Below are positions 1-4,819 of a stretch of 7,213 bases of DNA, one piece after another. The notes beneath the pieces were generated by a model, which was not told the origin of the DNA, searched no databases, and was given only the letters and a program-made list of their open reading frames with translations. A program made the translations under genes and the position numbers. The stretch covers positions 1-7,213 of the forward strand of contig JALXAF010000163.1 in NCBI GenBank assembly GCA_026992375.1, in the 5' to 3' direction. How positions within the stretch are numbered: position 1 is the stretch's first letter; each line of letters starts with the position of its first letter. Origin of the DNA: Anaerolineae bacterium. GTDB taxonomy: Bacteria; Chloroflexota; Anaerolineae; J102.

Positions 1-2099
1 GCGCTTTCGGGCTGGCTTACACTTTGGCTCCGGCGCTGCGGCGGCGAGCCGCCCGCTGGCGGGATGGCGTGGGCGCGGGCCTGCTGACGGCTTTCATCGT
101 GGCGATCATGGGCAATCTGGATGGCGGGCTGGTGCTGATCCGCAATCTCGCCAAGGTGAGCCCCAGCCAGTTCACCTCGGGCGTGCCGGGCCTGCAAACC
201 CTGGTGCGGGCTGCGGCCGCCATTCTGCCCGCCATCTCGGGCCAGGTGCATTTGCCCGCTTACAATTATTGGGATATCTCCCGCGTCATCCCCTACACCA
301 TCAACGAATTCCCCTTCTGGTCCTATCTCTTCGCCGATCTTCATCCGCACATGATCGGGATTTCGTTCACGGTGCTGTTCCTGGCCCTGGCGTATCAGTT
401 GATCAGTGGTCAGTATTCAGTGTTCAGTGTGCAGGTTTCGGAATCCGCCCAGGATGAAGAACGCCCTCAATCCCCAATATCCAATCCCAAATATCCAATC
501 CGCAATCCGCAATCCCCAATCCGCAATCCCAAATCCGCAATCCCGAATCTCCTCCTCATGCCCTTCGTGCTGGGCGCTATCGGAGCCACCAACACCTGGG
601 ATTTGCCCACTTATCTGGGCATCGGCGTGCTGGCCTGGCTGCTGGGCGATTGGCTGCGCCGGGGACGCATTCGCATCCTGCGAGCGGTCATCTTCGCGGT
701 CTATCTGGCTGCGGCCTCTTACCTCCTTTACCTGCCTTTCTACGCCCACTACACCACCGTCTTCAACACGGGCGTGGCCCTGACCTACGCCAAGACCGAG
801 CTGGGGCCGTGGCTGCGCATCTGGGGATTCTTCATCTTCGCTGCCGTCAGCTTCATCCTGGCGGCGCTCATCGCCCGGCCCGACCGGGTGGCGACGCTGG
901 CCTGGCTTTCGGGCCTGTTCCGCCACTTCGACCGCAGCGCCCGCTTCCTCGATTTCTTCGACGCCCTGGTCGCCCGCCGCTGGGATCTGCCCTTCGGGCA
1001 AGGCGTGCTGCTGCTGGCGGTGATCATCGGCGTGGCCCTGGCTGCGCTGGGCTACTGGGTCATCGCCCTGCTGCTGCCGCTGGTCGCGCTATCTGCGTTC
1101 TTCCTCTTCCGCAGGCCCAAGACCGGGAAGACGCCCGGAGAGATTGATTCTCGCGTCCGCCGAAATGACGTGACGCCCGCGGATCAGTTCGTGGCCGCGC
1201 TGTTCTTCACGGGCCTGCTCATCCTGCTGGGCGTGGAGATCGTTTATCTCAAGGATTTTCTGTGCGGCTGCGGGCCCGGCTTTTTCAGCAAGAATCATGG
1301 CGAGTGGTATCGCATGAACACCCTGTTCAAGTTCTACATCCAGGCCTGGGTGATTTTGGGCGTGGCCGCGGGCGCGGCTCTGCCCTGGCTGGTTGAAAAA
1401 ATCGGTCTCACGCAAAGCCGCCAAGACGCCGGGGAGAAGGAAAGCAAGGAAGATATCTGGCGGCGCGGCTGGCGCTGGGCGTGGATGGGGACGTTGGGGA
1501 TTTTGCTGGCGCTGGGGCTCATCTTTCCCATCCTGGGCACAAAAAGCCGGGTGAACGACCGTTTTCCTGGCCCCCGCCCGCCTCGCACCACCCTGGACGG
1601 CATGGCTTACATGAGCGTCGGGCGATACAGTTGGCCCGATAGCAGCCATGTCATCGAGTTGAAATACGACTACGACGCCATCCGTTGGCTGCAAGAAAAC
1701 GTGACAGGCACGTCCGTGCTGGCCGAAGCCCCGGCCTCGTGGTATCAGATGAATGGGCAGAATGTGGGCTACGATTATTATCGGGCGGGCGGGCTGCGCG
1801 TGGCTTCGATGACGGGCCTGCCCACGCTGCTGGGCCAGCATCAGGGCGAGCAGCGCTATGGCTGGCAGGTGGGCCAGCGGGAGCAGGTCTCTCGCGAGTT
1901 CTGGCAGACCACCGACCTCAACCGCGCCCGGCAGATCATCGACGAACTGCACATCGATTACGTGTATGTGGGCCAGCTCGAGCGGCTGCTCTTCTCGTCC
2001 GAGCAACTAGGCAAATTCGACGCCCTGGTGCAATCGGGCGAGGCCGAGATCGTGTATCAGAATCCCCGCGTGGTCATTTATCGCATCACCCATCATTGA
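1..2099 (+). CDS. DUF2298 (Chlor_Arch_YYY) polytopic membrane protein, 5'-truncated
   Basis: The frame is open from the first complete codon at position 3 and already encodes hydrophobic sequence there, so the true start is upstream of the window; the TTG at 24 is not a convincing start. About 698 residues are visible, with many membrane helices and then a soluble C-terminal domain from about nt 1640. Family landmarks are EFPFWSYLFADLHPHMIG (nt 306-359), GATNTWDLPTY (nt 583-615) and RMNTLFKFYIQAW (nt 1312-1350). These match the DUF2298/TIGR03662 family of Chloroflexota and archaea. Family members resemble integral-membrane glycosyltransferases, but I know of no demonstrated reaction, so the role (envelope glycan or lipid-linked sugar transfer) is inference. 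The C-terminal part (YDAIRWLQENV, then SMTGLPTLLGQHQGEQR) is also family-like. Three loops carry in-frame insertions derived from dispersed repeats (401-549, 1146-1170, 1397-1455). The gene ends with TGA and faces a convergent lipoprotein gene. Confidence 0.9.
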   Translation, partial: AFGLAYTLAPALRRRAARWRDGVGAGLLTAFIVAIMGNLDGGLVLIRNLAKVSPSQFTSGVPGLQTLVRAAAAILPAISGQVHLPAYNYWDISRVIPYTINEFPFWSYLFADLHPHMIGISFTVLFLALAYQLISGQYSVFSVQVSESAQDEERPQSPISNPKYPIRNPQSPIRNPKSAIPNLLLMPFVLGAIGATNTWDLPTYLGIGVLAWLLGDWLRRGRIRILRAVIFAVYLAAASYLLYLPFYAHYTTVFNTGVALTYAKTELGPWLRIWGFFIFAAVSFILAALIARPDRVATLAWLSGLFRHFDRSARFLDFFDALVARRWDLPFGQGVLLLAVIIGVALAALGYWVIALLLPLVALSAFFLFRRPKTGKTPGEIDSRVRRNDVTPADQFVAALFFTGLLILLGVEIVYLKDFLCGCGPGFFSKNHGEWYRMNTLFKFYIQAWVILGVAAGAALPWLVEKIGLTQSRQDAGEKESKEDIWRRGWRWAWMGTLGILLALGLIFPILGTKSRVNDRFPGPRPPRTTLDGMAYMSVGRYSWPDSSHVIELKYDYDAIRWLQENVTGTSVLAEAPASWYQMNGQNVGYDYYRAGGLRVASMTGLPTLLGQHQGEQRYGWQVGQREQVSREFWQTTDLNRARQIIDELHIDYVYVGQLERLLFSSEQLGKFDALVQSGEAEIVYQNPRVVIYRITHH
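401..549 (+). repeat. Two adjoining low-complexity repeats inside the DUF2298 coding sequence
   Basis: At 401-430 a CAGT(A/G)TTCAGTGT-type tract is read as QYSVFSVQ. At about 464-549 roughly 8-nt units (CAATCCGC, CAATCCCC, AAATCCGC) repeat about ten times and are read as a string of NPQSPIRNPKSAIPN-type residues. Both tracts resemble dispersed minirepeats that I know from Chloroflexota and other environmental genomes. They sit in the loop between the helix ending LFLALAYQL and the helix beginning LLLMPFVLGA. The tract stays open in this frame, so it is an in-frame insertion and does not disrupt the gene. Confidence 0.8.
1146..1170 (+). repeat. Probable dispersed-repeat fragment read as DSRVRRND
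   Basis: This 25-nt stretch starts GATTC and ends AATGACG with an imperfect inverted core. It resembles the widespread bacterial repeat whose consensus starts GATTCCCGC and ends GGGAATGACG, usually read in frame as DSRxRGND. By my count it matches that remembered consensus at 20 of 25 positions. It lies in a hydrophilic loop between two membrane helices of the DUF2298 protein. The consensus is from memory, so the identification is moderately secure. Confidence 0.5.
1397..1455 (+). repeat. Half-copy of the CTCACGCAAAG dispersed repeat inside DUF2298 CDS
   Basis: Positions 1397-1428 match the reverse complement of 6841-6872 at 29 of 32 bases, sharing the core TCTCACGCAAAG. The A/G-rich continuation (about 1431-1455) resembles the centre of the copy at 6776-6878. 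Here only one arm of that palindrome is present. It is read in frame as LTQSRQDAGEKESKE, a charged loop between membrane helices. This is the same reading frame that the other copy would show (LTQSRQGAK). Confidence 0.85.
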
Positions 2100-2191
2100 C
2101 CGCAGGATGGCGCGGCTAATCTGACGTCGGGCGCCTCGCGCCGATGCCGATGAAAGTGCCTCGCGGCCAGGGCGGCGCGGGAAGCCAATCC

Positions 2192-2241
2192 CGTAATCCG
2201 TAATGCGTGATGCGTAACGATCTCACGCATTACGAATCACG
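2192..2241. repeat. Imperfect palindrome of CGTAATGCGTGA-type repeat between convergent genes
   Basis: The left arm 2192-2210 pairs with the right arm 2223-2241 at 17 of 19 positions. The innermost 9 bp are perfect (AATGCGTGA/TCACGCATT) and the loop is 12 nt. The arms are built from (C)GTAATGCGTGATGCGTAA-like units typical of dispersed minirepeats. It lies 93 nt past the DUF2298 stop. There is no T-tract directly beside it, so it is not a standard terminator, although the transcript could fold and stall or protect 3' ends. The rest of 2100-2321 holds only the probable terminator at 2258-2289. Confidence 0.75.
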
Positions 2242-2257
2242 CATCACGCCCGTTGCT

Positions 2258-2289
2258 GCCTCGCCCGGCTTTGGGCTGGCGGCCTTTTT
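2258..2289 (+). terminator. Probable intrinsic terminator of the DUF2298 gene
   Basis: GCCC (2263-2266) pairs with GGGC (2273-2276) around a 6-nt loop. The stem extends through GCC/GGC across a small internal loop and is followed by GGCCTTTTT. It is placed 159 nt after the stop on the + strand. The stem is imperfect, hence moderate confidence. Confidence 0.5.
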
Positions 2290-2321
2290 CAGGCGACGCC
2301 AATGCCTCATTGGAACAACTT

Positions 2322-2855
2322 TTACCGATAGAAATCCACCCATCTCAGCTCGAATTTGCTGACCTTGCTTTGGTGAAAGTCCTCGGGCATGGTGATGAGA
2401 AAGCTGGGCGGCAGCGCAGGCTCGCCAATGAAAACGCCCCCGGCCTTGGCGGGGAGGGGCTGGATATCGAGCCAATAGGGGCTGGAGGCGTCGATGTCGG
2501 TTTCCTTGCCGCCTTGTTTGATCTTCTCGATGGGCGCGCCACCAATGCTGGGGACCGATGCGATGATCGTGACGTCATCGTATGCAAGCTCCAAATTCTC
2601 CAATCCCTTCACAAAAAGCCTCACCTGGACCACGTCGGGCATCTCTCCCGCTATCAGCTCCATGCTTGCATCACCGATGCCGTCCTGAGAGTAGATGTTG
2701 AAAGTCACCGCGCCATCTTTGTATGAGGAACGGATGTCGACATCATTTTTCGTCGAATGCGCCTGGAATCCGGGCGTAGCGTCTTCGCCACATGCGGCCA
2801 GAATCACCGTCATAAGTATAAGAAGAGGAATGAAGAGCGCAATGCGTTTGAACAT
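2322..2855 (-). CDS. Lipoprotein of unknown function, 177 aa
   Basis: The start is ATG at 2855, with AGGAGG at 2861-2866 and a 5-nt gap, an excellent Shine-Dalgarno site. Residues 1-21 form a lipoprotein signal: K3 and R4, then a hydrophobic stretch, then the lipobox LAAC with Cys22 as the lipidation site. The product should therefore be anchored at the outer face of the cytoplasmic membrane. The mature part is mostly hydrophilic, with alternating patterns suggesting a beta-rich domain (for example VTFNIYSQDG and DVVQVRLFVKG). It ends in FELRWVDFYR, a C-terminal pattern I associate with uncharacterised Chloroflexota proteins. I do not recognise a named family and assign no function. It follows the cold-shock gene on the same strand after 97 nt and has a candidate promoter of its own at 2921-2949. 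Confidence 0.8.
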   Translation of the reverse strand: MFKRIALFIPLLILMTVILAACGEDATPGFQAHSTKNDVDIRSSYKDGAVTFNIYSQDGIGDASMELIAGEMPDVVQVRLFVKGLENLELAYDDVTIIASVPSIGGAPIEKIKQGGKETDIDASSPYWLDIQPLPAKAGGVFIGEPALPPSFLITMPEDFHQSKVSKFELRWVDFYR

Positions 2856-2920
2856 AATGGCCTCCTGTGGTTTGATGCTGAATCCCTGCAGTCTGGAGCG
2901 GGAGTTGGTTGCACATTATT

Positions 2921-2949
2921 AGTTTAGGCGATTCTTGCCGCAGAAGCAA
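2921..2949 (-). promoter_or_regulatory. Candidate sigma70-type promoter of the lipoprotein gene
   Basis: Read on the minus strand: TTGCTT (2949-2944), a 17-nt spacer, then TAAACT (2926-2921). Initiation near 2914 would give a leader of about 60 nt before the ATG at 2855. An imperfect hairpin (GATTCTTGC/GCAAGATTC, 2930-2954) overlaps the spacer and -35 box. No T-tract follows it, so it does not look like a terminator for the upstream gene. Confidence 0.4.
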
Positions 2950-2952
2950 GAT

Positions 2953-3345
2953 TCATTCAGATGACGGGACTTTTTCTTGTTTTTCCTGGCTCCTTTGCGC
3001 CCGCACTTTTATTGCCCGCTTGTTTTTGCCTTCTTTCACCCGAAAACTGACCAATTGTCCCTTTCGCAACCTGTCGCCGCGTACCACATCGCGGCGACGG
3101 ACGAAGATGTCCGTTCCATCGGCCATGGTAATAAAACCGAATCCTTTGCGGGCATCGAACCATTTCACAACGCCCCAACGCCGGCTCACCGCCAGCAAGT
3201 GGCGACACCCTGGACAATGTTCCGGCTCCTGCGCCTGACGCCGCTGCTCCCATCCCGTCCATACGAACGTGATTCCGCAATGCTGGCAGGAGAGGAATCG
3301 ATCTGGAGGCAGTTGTAAATGAAGAACGGGGGCGTCGGCATTCAT
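2953..3345 (-). CDS. Zinc-ribbon plus cold-shock domain protein, 130 aa
   Basis: The frame stays open further upstream, but those codons run through the terminator and tRNA at 3353-3464. ATG at 3345 (MNADAPVLHL) is therefore the first plausible start. Residues 15-50 form a zinc ribbon of the zf-trcl type: C20-x2-C23 and C44-x2-C47, with FVWTGWEQ between them matching the family's FVFTxGEQ. Residues 56-115 form a cold-shock OB-fold: WGVVKWFDARKGFGFI contains RNP1 (KGFGFI, 67-72), and DIFVRRRDV carries RNP2. The usual His of RNP2 (VFVH) is Arg83 here. The tail is rich in Lys, Arg, Gln and Glu. The predicted role is single-stranded RNA/DNA binding in the cytoplasm, for example RNA chaperoning. 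No clear Shine-Dalgarno precedes the start, and the start lies 8 nt beyond the tRNA terminator, so expression may depend on read-through or an unseen promoter. Confidence 0.87.
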   Translation of the reverse strand: MNADAPVLHLQLPPDRFLSCQHCGITFVWTGWEQRRQAQEPEHCPGCRHLLAVSRRWGVVKWFDARKGFGFITMADGTDIFVRRRDVVRGDRLRKGQLVSFRVKEGKNKRAIKVRAQRSQEKQEKVPSSE

Positions 3346-3352
3346 GATCCAG

Positions 3353-3380
3353 AAAAAAGGCCCGTCGTGGTGACGGGCCT
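3353..3380 (-). terminator. Intrinsic terminator of the tRNA-Arg gene
   Basis: A perfect 9-bp stem AGGCCCGTC/GACGGGCCT (3380-3372 with 3366-3358) has a 5-nt loop. On the minus strand it is followed by six Ts (3358-3353). It begins 9 nt after the tRNA CCA end, which is textbook placement. Confidence 0.92.
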
Positions 3381-3388
3381 CGTTGCAA

Positions 3389-3464
3389 TGGCACCCTGGA
3401 GAGGATTTGAACCTCTGACCTCCTCCTCCGCAGGGAGGCGTTCTATCCACTGAACTACCAGGGC
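3389..3464 (-). tRNA. tRNA-Arg, anticodon GCG, CCA encoded
   Basis: The 76-nt gene folds as a full cloverleaf. The acceptor GCCCTGG pairs with CCAGGGT (one G-T pair at the end). The D stem is GTTC/GAAC with loop AGTGGATA. The anticodon stem CCTCC/GGAGG holds loop CTGCGGA. A 5-nt variable loop follows, then T arm AGAGG-TTCAAAT-CCTCT, discriminator G and encoded CCA. The anticodon GCG is at 3431-3429 and reads CGC (and CGU by wobble). Arg identity is supported by A20 in the D loop, C35 and G73. Bacteria normally use ACG (inosine) for these codons, so the GCG anticodon is unusual. It has its own promoter and terminator on either side. Confidence 0.95.
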
Positions 3465-3476
3465 TTGACGAAGGAA

Positions 3477-3505
3477 AGTATAGCAAATTCATTCCCAAAA
3501 TGCAA
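3477..3505 (-). promoter_or_regulatory. Extended -10 promoter of tRNA-Arg
   Basis: Read on the minus strand: TTGCAT (3505-3500), a 17-nt spacer, then TATACT (3482-3477), with TG one base upstream of the -10 (TGCTATACT). Initiation near 3470 would leave only about 6 nt before the mature tRNA 5' end. The promoter starts 9 nt downstream of the LysM gene's terminator. Confidence 0.75.
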
Positions 3506-3513
3506 GCTTTCGG

Positions 3514-3549
3514 AAAAAGAAAAGGCCGACACTACGAGAATGTCGGCCT
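3514..3549 (-). terminator. Intrinsic terminator of the LysM-protein gene
   Basis: A perfect 9-bp stem AGGCCGACA/TGTCGGCCT (3549-3541 with 3531-3523) has a 9-nt loop. On the minus strand a T-rich tract (TTTTCTTTTTC) follows. It lies 25 nt past the TAA at 3575. Confidence 0.9.
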
Positions 3550-3574
3550 GGGGGATGCTGGAGGTCTGCGAGAT

Positions 3575-4375
3575 TTACTTGAATTGTCGATAGGTGTTGC
3601 TGTCGTAGAGGACGAAGACGCCTTGCGTGGCGGTCCAGATCATCTCTCCATGCTCGAAAGGCTGCCAGGTGGCTGTGACGGGGCGATTGGGTGGACAATA
3701 GGCCCAACCCAGTTTCTGAGAATAGTTGTCCTCGTTGCGCCACATCTTGCCAATGCCATACTCCGGTTGGCACCAGCCTGCGGGCGGCGTCAAGGTGGGA
3801 TTGGTGATGGGATCGCCTTGCTTCCAAGCGTCGGGGTAGGTGGTCCACTGGCCCGTGCCCGAGAACATGATGTATAACTTCTTCGTGTCGAGGTTGTTGA
3901 CGACATAGCCGCTGTGGAATCGCTGCTCGACGGCATTGATGCCCGTTTCGGGCGCGGTGGGGCAACCGATCTTGTCTCGCACGTTTTTGTTATGATACCA
4001 GACTTTCCCAAAGCCTAAAATGGGACTGATGGCGCAGCTTGCTGCAGGGCCGTCACCCGGCTGTGGTGGCGGGGGATAGTAACCCGGATGAGGCGTGGGA
4101 TGCGGCGGATGGGGGTGCGATGCGGTTCCTGGGATGCACAACACCTGGCCCGGATAGATCCTATTGCGGTTTTTGATGTGATTGCATTTTTGGATCGCCT
4201 TGGTCGAGACGCCGTAATGGGCCGCAATCCGGCTGAGGATGTCTCCTTTTTTTACCTTGTAGTATGCCTTGCAGGTGCATTTGCCATAGCTGTTGGGGGA
4301 CGCTTGAGTTGATGTCATTGGCAGGAGCGTGAGCACCAGTAACACCGCAAGGACAAGAAGCGTGATTCGCTTCAT
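3575..4375 (-). CDS. Secreted LysM protein with two tandem C-terminal GKVW-type domains, 266 aa
   Basis: ATG at 4375 is preceded by AGGAGG at 4390-4385, 9 nt away. Residues 1-25 form a Sec signal peptide (KR, hydrophobic core, cleavage after TQA25). Residues about 39-82 are a LysM domain (YYKVKKGDILSRIAAHYGV through RIYPGQVLCIP), which binds N-acetylglucosamine-containing glycans such as peptidoglycan. Cys33, Cys35, Cys64 and Cys80 lie in or beside it and could form disulfides after export. Residues 84-110 are a Pro/His-rich linker. Two related domains follow: 119-184 (GFGKVW, IGCPTAPE, QRFHSGYVV, GQWTTYPDAW) and 205-265 (GIGKMW, LGWAYCPP, QPFEHGEMIW, VFVLYDS). Such repeats are common at the C-termini of secreted Chloroflexota proteins; their ligand is not known to me. 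It is likely a cell-surface protein. Transcription is from the promoter at 4431-4458 and ends at the terminator 3514-3549, so it appears monocistronic. Confidence 0.9.
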   Translation of the reverse strand: MKRITLLVLAVLLVLTLLPMTSTQASPNSYGKCTCKAYYKVKKGDILSRIAAHYGVSTKAIQKCNHIKNRNRIYPGQVLCIPGTASHPHPPHPTPHPGYYPPPPQPGDGPAASCAISPILGFGKVWYHNKNVRDKIGCPTAPETGINAVEQRFHSGYVVNNLDTKKLYIMFSGTGQWTTYPDAWKQGDPITNPTLTPPAGWCQPEYGIGKMWRNEDNYSQKLGWAYCPPNRPVTATWQPFEHGEMIWTATQGVFVLYDSNTYRQFK

Positions 4376-4430
4376 CTGTAATTACCTCCTCGGATAAAAC
4401 GCAAATGGGGGAAAGCGATAACGATATTTT

Positions 4431-4458
4431 ATTGTAGCACATTTATTTTGTTTGTCAA
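4431..4458 (-). promoter_or_regulatory. Strong sigma70-type promoter of the LysM-protein gene
   Basis: Read on the minus strand: consensus TTGACA (4458-4453), a 16-nt spacer, then TACAAT (4436-4431), with an extended TG motif (TGCTACAAT). Initiation near 4424 gives a leader of about 49 nt carrying the AGGAGG site. Confidence 0.8.
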
Positions 4459-4578
4459 TAACGCGTTTTATGGATACTGCGCGTAATGAACATCCGTGTT
4501 TGAGCTGTGTTCGCGGCTCGAATCGCCGATGTAATGCCGAGTCTGGAGAAGATCATTTGTGTCGTCTTTGGATGAAGC

Positions 4579-4689
4579 CTTTACCATAGAGCGTCAAACG
4601 TCATGCGACAAGCGTCAAATGGCTATCTGCAACGGGGCTCTTGTCATGACGATTGACGATCGAAGCTTTATGTTTGACGCGCTTTACCA
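4579..4689. mobile_element. Candidate miniature inverted-repeat element with 8-bp flanking direct repeat
   Basis: CTTTACCA occurs at 4579-4586 and again at 4682-4689, like a target-site duplication. Just inside are 9-bp inverted repeats GCGTCAAAC (4591-4599) and GTTTGACGC (4672-4680). The interior holds a second hairpin: CGTCAT plus GACAAG (4599-4604, 4607-4612) pairs with CTTGTC plus ATGACG (4640-4651), 12 bp with a 2-nt bulge. CGTCAA/TTGACG half-sites also sit 21 nt apart on each side (4592, 4613; 4653, 4674). No ORF lies within it. It is either a MITE-like remnant or a set of operator half-sites in the divergent region. The rest of 4376-4819 holds the two promoters and nothing else I recognise. 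Confidence 0.45.
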
Positions 4690-4747
4690 GGCTTGTCCAC
4701 ATGAAGACGCATTGCCGTGATGGTTTTCCTGTCGTCGTTGGGGGGTG

Positions 4748-4756
4748 TGTTACAAT
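4748..4756 (+). promoter_or_regulatory. Extended -10 promoter candidate for yraN-miaA
   Basis: TG-T-TACAAT is an extended -10 element; no good -35 box is visible 16-18 nt upstream. Initiation near 4763 gives a leader of about 57 nt. That leader contains a small hairpin CGGCGA/TCGCCG (about 4779-4792). Confidence 0.5.
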
Positions 4757-4819
4757 GATTATCCTAGTTCGGCATATCGGCGATTTCGCCGCCTGCTCCC
4801 ACTTTTTTGGTTGTCAGTG

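Noticed and set aside
464..549. CRISPR array
   Set aside because: Units are about 8 nt with no unique spacers; it is a minirepeat tract.
1089..2006. Long minus-strand open frame opposite the DUF2298 gene
   Set aside because: It is a high-GC shadow frame with no family features; the plus strand has clear DUF2298 motifs.
2930..2954. Terminator of the cold-shock gene
   Set aside because: The stem is 8 of 9 pairs but no T-tract follows on the minus strand, and it overlaps a promoter candidate.
3346..3498. 51-residue N-terminal extension of the cold-shock protein
   Set aside because: It would be encoded by the antisense-free tRNA-Arg and its terminator on the same strand; the structural RNA explains the sequence.
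4745..4819. GTG-initiated 25-residue N-terminal extension of YraN
   Set aside because: It starts within the extended -10 element and adds residues before the family's conserved N-terminal motif; ATG 4820 fits the family length.
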